From Flectonema sp. DT1601 (Eukaryota > Euglenozoa > Diplonemea > Diplonemida > Diplonemidae): DNA of 64,000 nucleotides. Location of the stretch: the NCBI GenBank assembly GCA_964019425.1, contig OZ025808.1, forward strand, positions 682,001-746,000, given 5' to 3'. Positions 9,971-18,900 of this stretch are shown here, one piece after another (within the stretch, counting starts at the first letter, position 1; each line of letters starts with the position of its first letter). The notes beneath the pieces are model-generated. The model was given only the letters and a program-made list of their open reading frames with translations, was not told where the DNA came from and searched no databases. The position numbers were made by a program, and so were the translations under genes.

Positions 9971-10070
9971 AGAATTTATAATGTTATATTACACCCGCAC
10001 GGTCGTTTTACAGTTGGCTAAGATTACAAAGGTGGTTTCATCGCATTCTTTCAGATCTACATAACAAAAG

Positions 10071-10315
10071 ATGCCAATCGGACTTGGAGGTGTGACAAAG
10101 CCAACAAAAGGAAAAATCGGATTTGCGCTTGATGATGGTAATGCAACGGCAAGACCAATCTCAATGGTTTGTCCTTTTCATATCTTGTTCAAACGGAAGA
10201 ATTCGTTTTTCATTAATTACAAACACCACAGTGTTGTAAAATCAGCAAGACCTACGATACGTTCACAGGAAGTACTGCTTACGATGGCGGACTTGTTCAT
10301 GCTGGAATGCCTTGA
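10071..10315 (+). CDS. Very small two-exon hypothetical protein
   Basis: Exons 10071-10166 and 10232-10315 give 59 residues. The intron 10167-10231 begins GTTTGT and ends CACAG, matching other introns in the window, and splicing removes a run of Phe/Lys codons and extends the frame to TGA. The ATG is preceded in frame by TAA, and ATTCTTTCAG lies 17 nt upstream of the ATG. The product is Gly/Thr-rich (VTKPTKGKIGFALDDGNATA, then CCKISKTYDTFTGSTAYDGG). I do not recognise it. It could instead be the last exons of the thioredoxin-fold gene upstream, though I found no joining that keeps frame. Confidence 0.4.
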
Positions 10316-10560
10316 TAAAGACTGACGAGTGAATCGCCTCTATTGAAGAAAAGCAAAGTATTACTATCTCCGTGAAATGAAAGCGAATACAACAAGTACT
10401 TATTATTATTTACACTACTTGGGTTAATGATGAAGATGTGTGAGGTACTTTGATTTCTACTTTTCGTAATTCAGAATAATATGATCATGGATCTCCAGTA
10501 AAAGACTCAGAGCATGGTTAAGAATCGAAATTATTATTTATCGTAATTCTCTTTTCAGGC

Positions 10561-11604
10561 ATGTCCTTAAAACGTTTTACAGGCACCAAGTGTGCATGGA
10601 CGCGAAACCTTCTTTCGTTGGCTAACAAAAATGACTCCACAATGAGAGACGTCTTAAAAAGTTTAAACACCCTCGAATCCGAAGGTAAAGCCAACAGAGA
10701 AGCTTACGACGGGCTACTGCGAAGACTACAGCGTCACACTACATGGACAATCCACGAAGAAGAAGATTTGTTAAAAAGAATAATGACAGGATGCAATAAA
10801 AACAGAATAAAGTGCACACCAACCATGTTGCATGGCATCTATAATTTTTATGGGAGAATAGGGGAGTTAAGTGAAGTCCTAAACAAACTAAGATTGCCTG
10901 ACCTCTTAAAAGTGGATTCCTTTGCCAAGCTCGAATTGACACCTCATATTGCGGTCGCTAAGTTGCGTGCTTATTCGAAATATCCAAAATTAAAGAGAGA
11001 ATTCATTTCATCACTTCCGGAACACATACGACATAATTCAGAGATGATTGCGGCTTATATAAAATCGGCTGAATCACCTGACGAGGTATTAGAGATTTTT
11101 CATAATTTTAGAAACGTGTCCCCGAAAACTATTTTTTCTAATGTGGTTCTCACTGCGATGATTAAGCGCCTCGCTGATTTGGGCGATTACCGAACGCAGA
11201 GCGATATTTTAGTTATTTTCACTGTCAACAGTGCAGCTGCACAGTCTTCCTGGCAACTGTTCTTTGATGAGTGTCATTCTCAACATAAAGAAGTAATTGT
11301 GGGAATGAAGAGAATGATTTCCCACGGAGTTGAACCGTCATTTGATAATCTTATCGCACTTGGAAGGGCACATGCGTTACTGTGCGAACGTAAAGATGAT
11401 CATCACTACACGTCAGCCTTGCAGACGATCAAAAAGCTTGTTGCGTTCAGTTCATCACGGCCTCCGCAGAAGATTGTTGCACTTGCGGAGAATCTGTTTT
11501 TGAAGACAAAACAGAGTAAAGAAGATCTTGTCTCATTTATGGAATCTAATTCCCATGAGCAATGGATGGTAAATTGGTCTGCTCACCTTCTGGGTAAGCT
11601 GTAA
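10561..11604 (+). CDS. Helical PPR-like protein, possibly organellar
   Basis: 347 residues, single exon. The whole protein is predicted helical with paired helices of about 35 residues, such as TPTMLHGIYNFYGRIGELSE and EPSFDNLIALGRAHALLC, which resemble pentatricopeptide (PPR) units of organellar RNA-binding proteins. The N-terminus (MSLKRFTGTKCAWTRNLLSL) is basic, hydroxylated and lacks acids, as a mitochondrial presequence would. The ATG lies two bases after the strong acceptor-like CTCTTTTCAG, so the start is well set. If right, it would act in mitochondrial RNA processing or translation. The repeats are degenerate and another alpha-solenoid type is possible. Confidence 0.7.
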   Translation: MSLKRFTGTKCAWTRNLLSLANKNDSTMRDVLKSLNTLESEGKANREAYDGLLRRLQRHTTWTIHEEEDLLKRIMTGCNKNRIKCTPTMLHGIYNFYGRIGELSEVLNKLRLPDLLKVDSFAKLELTPHIAVAKLRAYSKYPKLKREFISSLPEHIRHNSEMIAAYIKSAESPDEVLEIFHNFRNVSPKTIFSNVVLTAMIKRLADLGDYRTQSDILVIFTVNSAAAQSSWQLFFDECHSQHKEVIVGMKRMISHGVEPSFDNLIALGRAHALLCERKDDHHYTSALQTIKKLVAFSSSRPPQKIVALAENLFLKTKQSKEDLVSFMESNSHEQWMVNWSAHLLGKL

Positions 11605-11642
11605 GCATCGCTCAAACCCGCAACAACTCAACAAGGGAATTC

Positions 11643-12171
11643 ATGTTGAAAGCACGAACTATATTTCTCTCTCTCATCAGGTAAGTGAATAATATAAAAT
11701 ATTTGAAGACACGGTGTGTAGTATCTCAACAAAGGTTGCTATGATTTCATCTTCGGATATTTTAAGGGATCTATGAGTTAATTACTAGTTTTTGGAACAC
11801 ATCCCCGCCGTCTTCCAGCAAGTTACTCAAAACAAAATGCAGGTTTTGTTTTGAACCTGAGGTACAAGTTGACTTGGAGGAATTAGAGAAACTGGAGGAG
11901 AAAGAGAATGGCATTGTTGAAGCAGGTATGTTTACTTTTTCTTTAACTCTAGAAAAAGAGGCAAAAAACTTGTTTTTGAGAAAAATCGAAAAAATTGACA
12001 AAGGGGAAAAGGGGTGTGGGGAAAAATACAAAAAAAAATACAGGGTGAAAGACACCCCCCCGCATTTTTTTCAAAGAATTGTTTATTTTAAGCAAGTAAT
12101 TTGTAGGTGAAACCTACACTCTGCCGTATTACATTATACCCTGGTTTTGGTTTCCCAGGGCTCACGATTAA
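11643..12171 (+). CDS. Three-exon micro-gene, hydrophobic C-terminus
   Basis: Proposed exons 11643-11680, 11843-11925 and 12107-12171 give 61 residues: MLKARTIFLSLI at the start, an acidic helix (QVDLEELEKLEEKE), and a Trp/Phe/Tyr-rich end (GETYTLPYYIIPWFWFPRAH). Introns are 162 nt (GTAAGT to TGCAG) and 181 nt (GTATGT to TGTAG); both junctions keep phase. The middle intron end is A-rich. The product looks like a small membrane-associated subunit, for example of a respiratory complex, but I cannot name it. Each exon is short, so the model rests on phase agreement and splice consensus. Confidence 0.45.
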
Positions 12172-12236
12172 TTCAAAATTGAATAACTCGATTCCGTACT
12201 GCACTGAATGACAACACGGAAAAAGAGATGTGTATG

Positions 12237-12266
12237 CAGCTAAGTTAGAAACATTTATTATAATGT
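12237..12266 (+). repeat. Dispersed 30-bp repeat, copy 2
   Basis: Matches 3589-3618 at 27 of 30 positions, same orientation. It lies 66 bp after the stop of the micro-gene. Confidence 0.6.
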
Positions 12267-13043
12267 AAAGTATTTACGTCAATCGCAAACATTACCTTTA
12301 GTCACTGTATCTCAGAACTAATGTTAAATTATCGTTACTGTTTATGATACAAAACATTTGTATTTTACGTACAAACTCGAACAGTTAACCCCCCGTGCAT
12401 TGAAAAAAACTGAGGTCAGCCCGCAAGGGGGCTAAAATAACTTGAGAAAATGCAACAATAGCCTAAAAAAACACTGTTACTTAGGACCCCTGGGTTCGCT
12501 TTGATTTTGGAATATGCAATGTTGTAGAGTGCTTCCGTTTCATGTTTTTCGGTGGGATGATTGTGTGTAGCAAAGGTTGTTGCAAACAGGGGCTGGATAC
12601 TTGTCAATATTCTCGTGATATTGTTCAAAGCAGGGATCAATGCATAAGAAAAACAAACCTCGCTTTTTGAACAGAAGAAATCGATGACCTTACTTTTTTT
12701 GAGAACAAAACCCGTGAACTGCAGTCCCCAAAAATATCAAATTTTCGTAGGTAGTGACATTTTGTGAGTTTGGTGTGTTCCGTGATCAATAAGTAGGGAA
12801 CATAGCCTCTTTTTCAGACTTCTTTTGGAGGGTGAAAAATCATTGAAGATAGAAATCTCTAACAAGTAGTGAAAGGATTGCACGACAGGATTGCACCTGC
12901 CGCACAGGCGATGGAACAGAATACAGACGATCCTTCTGGACACCTCGTATCGAAAGGAAAATCTGAGACGCGAGGGAAAGGAGTTGAAGGGTATCTGGAC
13001 TTGACACGCCAACCCCCAGACCCTCATCGATTGATGCCCTGGG

Positions 13044-14911
13044 GTTTGCGGGTTAGCCTGTGAACATGTCACAGATACTGGGGGCCAGGTTGCAGTTATG
13101 CCCTGTGTTCCCCACACGACCTATGCTCGATGGTTATTAGCCTTCCTATACTGTATGCACCTGGGAAAAGAGAAGTATACTTAATTGAATGAACTGGGCC
13201 GTTTCGATTCGACAGGGCACCGGCACCACCACCCGGACTTCAAGGGAAGAGTGGATTCCTTCATTCTCCCCAGACAGGTGCCTGTGCAAACCGTGTAGTG
13301 TGACCCTTGCAACAGAACGCTGCTGACGCAGCCATTAATGTGCCAGCCCCCATCTCGGGTTCGCACTTACAGCCTGAACTGAATCTGAGGATGAACATAC
13401 CTGCCTTCTGAGGTTATTCGCAAATGCTGGGAGAGAATCACCTGCAAACACACCTTCCGTTATTTATGTAGGTAATCTCAAGGTCAGAGGGAGTTAGGAC
13501 TCACTAGTGCTCAATACCGTACAGAACAAGGAACGCAGTTTCATGAGGGTCACCTTTTCTAGGGCATGTTGACCAGTTCTGGGAAGACAATGCCCAGAAA
13601 GAACTGGCCCGCCTATTTGACGGTATCAGACGAAAAGCATTCGTGCTGTACTCCTGTTTATGATGAGACCCCTGCGGCGCTATGTTAAGTATTCACATTC
13701 CCACTGCACCAACTGCAATACCTTGCCCATTGAAGAATTGTTGATGTTGATAATACCTACCAGGAGTCAGATGATGGCGGGGCTGAGAGTTTCTACGGTA
13801 GCGAAGAGGAGGAGGATAACACTGGCATAATACCTACAGCGAGTGCCTTCGTGCGCAAGAGTATATTAGGTCAGGCTAATAATAATAAGCAGCTAGTACA
13901 GGAGAAGGTCCCAAGTTCTGCGTTTTTTTGTTACAGTAGATTTAAAAGATCAGCCCTATTTATATTTGATCTATCCTTTACTAGGAAATTGACGATCCTT
14001 CTACAAAACTTTTTAAATTCCCACCCACTTCGCCTACCTGTTGGACAACACAAGTTGCCGGCCAGTGGGATGCGACGCTCGACACTGCATCGGACTGGCC
14101 CCTACCAGTTTGCGGGTTTGCGGGTACCTCGGTCAAAAAACCAAGCTGAGGCAGACCATCCACCGCTCGCCATAGCCGACCCCGATGGAAGCCCAATGCC
14201 AACGGCCAGTCCGAAGAACAAAAGGCAATGCCCCCTGGCTCAGACTCATGAACCCAACAGGGGAAGATAACCGCCACACCCACTGAAACTGTGTGACCAA
14301 TGTCGGCCAGAGTAAGCGGGGCCAAAGGAAACCGACATCCCACCGCCGAGTGCAAGTCAGGAGTTAAACGATGCCACGGCCCGCGCTAGTCACTAAACCG
14401 ACAGATTTGCCCACCGAGGGCCGACAACAACCGGTCTAAGGACGATGGTAGCAACCACAGCTCTGTTAGAATTATCGATTAGCTGTGACTGCTAAGAAAA
14501 ATTATCCCCTGAGTAAAGTAAGGTAATGATCATCATCGTCCATATTGTGTAATTAAGACTGAATAAACAAAGAGATATTAAATTATGGGGTCAATGGGAC
14601 AGACATAAACAACTGTCGAGAGGTCGGTTACCCAAGACTTTGAAAAACACCGAGTGCAACGGCGGCTTTTTATTTCTTTTTCCAGCGAGGTTCCAAATAC
14701 GCCCTGGGATTGAAATTTCCTCTACACTGTCAACACCCTTTGACACGTTCACCCCGCCGACCTCGGCCACACGGGTTCCTAGATCTTGGGCTACTATCTT
14801 ATTGGAAAACAGCGTTGCGGGCCTCTGGGCTAATCCAACGTGTTTTTCTTGCGGTTCCAGAAATCAGATCAAATTTTAAAAAAAATTAGATGCTGAAACC
14901 CGCAAACCCGC
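13044..14911. repeat. Possible element bounded by short inverted repeats
   Basis: GTTTGCGGGTT at 13044-13054 is matched in inverse by AACCCGCAAAC within 14896-14911, and a doubled form (GTTTGCGGGTTTGCGGGT) lies at 14108-14125. The bracketed stretch coincides roughly with the G+C-rich part of the convergent zone. This might be a decayed DNA transposon, but 11-bp inverted repeats are weak evidence, no target-site duplication was found and no transposase was recognised. Confidence 0.2.
13741..13925 (+). pseudogene. Coding-like acidic fragment, unassigned
   Basis: A + strand frame here reads VDVDNTYQESDDGGAESFYG followed by SEEEEDN and a more basic stretch. Upstream at 13562-13660 another open stretch reads GHVDQFWEDNAQKELARLFD. 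Composition looks like real protein rather than random frame, yet I cannot join the two with good splice sites and the surroundings have many stops. It may be the remnant of a host or transposon gene, or exons of a gene I failed to assemble. Confidence 0.25.
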
Positions 14912-15430
14912 TATCATAAGTACTATGATCACTTTTACGTGGAGCGTGATATTTGATTAAGTTGTCTTTTACAACAGCTGCTGGATAAAGTGAAGTAGGC
15001 TAAATTTTATTCCTTCAGAGAAGAAAACGAGAAACAAAAAAGAGGGAGAGACGGAAAGAAAAGTGCGTTCTTTTTTTTTTCCTGACGGCACAACAGAGTT
15101 GAATTGCTTACAACAGAATAGTATAGATGGCTACCACTCATCAGGGAACTGCGATAGCATACAAAAAAAAGTTAGTTACGCTTCAACTGTTTTCCCCATT
15201 TTTTTCTTTTTCTATCTCAAACACATTCTGGTTGCGAAAGAAAACTCCGAAGATTCGAAAATAACGGCAAACCAGAATCGAACTTTAACCGCGTGGTTGA
15301 AAAAAAAAAGCTAACGGCTTACAAGCCTAAGAGGTGTCGGTAAACTTCAAACAAAACAACAACAAAAAAAAAAAAAAAAAAAAAAAGAAAAAGGTTGTGG
15401 TGCCAAAAACCACCTGGTGGCCCAAAAAAG

Positions 15431-15463
15431 AGAAATTGACCTTATATTTCGTTGAAACGATCT
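15431..15463 (-). repeat. Intergenic motif, partial copy D
   Basis: Contains CCTTATATTTCGTTGAA, identical over 17 nt to part of the copy at 43716-43757, preceded by AGAAATT as against AGAATT there. It lies 456-488 nt past the stop of the PARP fusion gene. Confidence 0.55.
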
Positions 15464-15918
15464 TGTAATGTCTGAACAAAAAAAAAAAAAGGGAAGGGAA
15501 GGGAAGGGTAAGTAATAGCCACTCTGATGTGTTTTATCGAAGATGAGTAAATAAATTCTATTTTCCATCTCTGAATATCAACGCATGTGAATCTAATCTC
15601 GATAAGGACAAGTGCCCACTCTGTCAAATAAAAACATCAAACATCTATCAGGGAGAGGGAAGAAAATTCTACAACACAAGACAACAAAAGAAATAAGATA
15701 ATAATTGCTGTTGACCAAGTGCTGATAAAGAAAGTCCCAACTTCAGAATGCAAAAGAGAAAAGTTGAAATATGAGACGGAAGATAAAATAAAAATTAAAA
15801 TTAAAATGAATCAAAAGGAAAGACGTTTTTTCGTGAAAGCGGATAAATTCCACTTACTTATCACGTAAAATATTAATTTGCTTATGTGTTTGTACACATT
15901 CCTGTCTTCTTGTTGGCT

Positions 15919-18900
15919 CTAAGGAAACATGTGAAAGAATTGTTCATCTGCAGCATTCTCAAAACAGGCTGTGAAAGGAATAACTTCAACATGTTCGAAT
16001 CCCTCCAACTCACTCGGCTGTTCAAAAGACTTGGAGTACGACTCAAACACGCTGTCAGTAATACAAATATCATTTCCGAACTTCTGTCCTCCCACTTGAT
16101 TTAGATGACGAGCAACAGCAGGAGGAGTGTCTAAGTGGATTGATGCAGGTACTAAAGACAATCCATTAATGAGATTAATGAGATGCTTTCTGGCAGCAGC
16201 AGTTGTGTTCTGACCATCGAAAACGATAGTTGCACCCATTCTGGATGCGAGCAGCAGTCTCGTTTCATGTTGAAGTCGCTGTTCAGGGGTGCAGTCAGCA
16301 GGGTGGTATTCCGTTACCAAAACATTCTTTCCTTGGAATGCACATTTAGCATAAAGAGACTTCCCTCCCTTTGGAATACCACTGAGTACTATCCCAAATC
16401 GTTGAGGGCTGCAATCGTTTTCGTTATCTTTTATGAATTCAGGTATCCTGATGACTGTTTGACCAGCTCGACTTTGGTCTTCCCAGAGTCTTATGATCTC
16501 AGTAACAGTATTTGGCATGAAAGCCATGATGGGCTCAGCAACAGAAGCAGCATTTGTGAAGTAGACGTCGGGAAGTTCAAATTCCATCCCACAATTCTTT
16601 GCGAATTTCCAATCAACGGCATCATACTCACCCGACTTTGACCCAACGTAGAGCATATCAGTTGGAACACTCTTCAGTTTGTTATTTGTTAAGAATAGAT
16701 CAAACATCGCTGTTCCTGGTTTCTTACAAACGTCCTTCGAAGTTGAAAGGTAGCAAATACCGTCAGGTATCTCCAACAGTTCAAGTATCTTGCTTACTCG
16801 ACTTACAGCTGTTGATATCTTAACATAACCAAGTTCAATTCCGGGTTGATCCGCAAATATCACTACTCTCGCCCCAGTTTTGGTAGCTTCCGAAATGGTT
16901 TTTTTCATGGAATCTTCGTCATATTTTAGCTTCCAATCAGTGTCGCTGTTTGAGTATTTCTTTGTTGGATCAGAAGGAACGATGATTGTGTCATTCAAAG
17001 AGAATCCAACAACTTTACTTCCCTCTCCGAACACTCGATCAGTCTTAAGTTTTGGTGATTGGATTTCAAGTATTGTTCCAAATCTCTTTACTAATTGAGT
17101 GTTTGTGTCCTCAAGAACTTCACCTTCCAACAGCGGTGTTGTTTTCTTTGATTTCGTCGGTTGCTTTGCTTGGATGTTTTTTCCCTTGGATGTTACGACT
17201 GCTTCACGTGTGTTCTGTTTGTCTTTCCATTCATTTAATGATTGATATATTTGTGTTTTGACAGTCATTGGTTGTGGACTGGTAGCCATTGGTTGTGAGA
17301 CATTAGAGGCTGACGCTTTGTATGATTTCCAAACAGAATCGCTAATTCTCGGTCTTAAGAACATTCTTTGTTTAACGTAGCTGTTGAGAGTCTTTGAAAC
17401 GGCCCCATCCATCCACATGTTGTCTTCGACAGGATGAAATGATCCAGTCATGAGTTGTGTTCCTGGATTTTCTCTCATCCATCTCGGCTGTCCAAAAACA
17501 TAAGTGCACAAAGCCTCTTTCTCAGCTGCGACGTCAGACTTGCTCTCCCACCCCATTTGAATTTTTGACGGGGCTGGCGCGCATCCCTTTTTCATTTTCT
17601 TTTGCAATGCAGTACATTTTGGACACCATGAAGAGAATCCGGAAAGTACATTCGGTCCACGGATAGCAATGTGAGCATGGTATGATGGGTTTTCTTTAAC
17701 TTTATTAAAGTGATGTGCCTTGTCTCGACTCTCAAGGTACTGACCCATATGCCAACTTCCCCATGCAGGACCCCATGGAAGAAAGACATTGCTGTAGTCA
17801 CTTGCAAGGCACTTCTCGTCATCAGTGGATCCAGAGTAGTCAGTTGTTGTCCTCCTCTTTTGTAAAAAACCTAATTTTCGGGTGTTGCAAAGATTGTCTT
17901 CGTCTCGGTCGAGGGCCATAAGTTTTGCCAACCCATTCAACACCTTCACAGGTTGCGTTTGCTTAACTGCGTAATCTAAATCAAGTCCAGGAATTAAAAC
18001 ACCAAATCCTCTCTTAGCGTACTTCGCTAATCTAATTTCGTATGTTAAGGACCTTCTTGTTAAGTCAATTGTGTTAATTTGTTTGTTAATAGCTCGTCTA
18101 GCACGTGGACTGGCCCAAACAGTTTTACCGTCGTAAGCCACAGCACAGCTGTCCACATCAAACCCGACAAGAGTTTCTGCTGGAGTGGTATACATTCTCA
18201 GCACAATCTGAACATGTCTGTAAGGGTATTCCCCCAGAATAGTAACCGCATGAGGTGTTCTGATAAATTGAAGTTTTGGTGTTTTTTTCGACCTCACCAC
18301 CCCGAACCTTGGTTTTGCCGACTTGCTTCTGTTAGTGCGGACGCACTCGATGATGCGCTCTATGACTTCCAGTCCCTGAGGATCTGTTGCACAGCCGTAG
18401 ACAAAAAGATCGATATCTGATCCACGAAATGACTCTCCTGTTCCGATGTTCTCTGGAAGCATAGAACCAAGTACACCACCTCCCGCCATGATAACATTCG
18501 ACCAATCTAACCCGTCGAGTTGCCCAAGAGTCATGTTGTCCATCGCTGCTTCAAACCCACTCTTACACAAGATCGAAGCAGATCCCGGATGCTGATTTTG
18601 AACGTATTGCGTGAGAATCTTTCCCGCAGCTGATTCTTCATTAGTAAACGGTTCCCTCACAAAGGTTGGAATCACTTCTCTTGAGTAAACGTTTAATAAG
18701 AATGAATAACACCCAAGAGTATTGGATCCCGATGCGTATTGTAATCTCATTTCCTTTTCTCTCTTCAAAATCCACGAGTTTACTTCATTCGGATCGGAAG
18801 GTATCTCAGACACTGAGAGCTCGCCAGGGACGTTATCAGAGAATTCCTTCGCCGACTTTGGCATTTGGAACCGTTTTCTTGGAGGTGCGTTTGCATCTGG

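Larger units (their letters stand above)
12172..15918. other. Gene-poor zone where the two clusters converge
   Basis: About 3.7 kb between the last + gene and the 3' end of the first - gene. The part 13.0-14.4 kb is clearly richer in G+C than the surroundings and has scraps of coding-like frame (see 13741-13925). The part after 14.9 kb returns to AT-rich DNA with A/T homopolymers (A24 at 15363-15386). No intact gene, tRNA or rRNA was recognised. It would be where transcription from both sides ends. Confidence 0.6.

Noticed and set aside
15230-15345. tRNA-like words on the - strand (AAAGTTCGATTCTGG as a T arm and GGCTTGTAAGCC as an anticodon arm)
   Set aside because: No acceptor stem, no D arm, and the anticodon stem does not pair over five bases with a seven-base loop.
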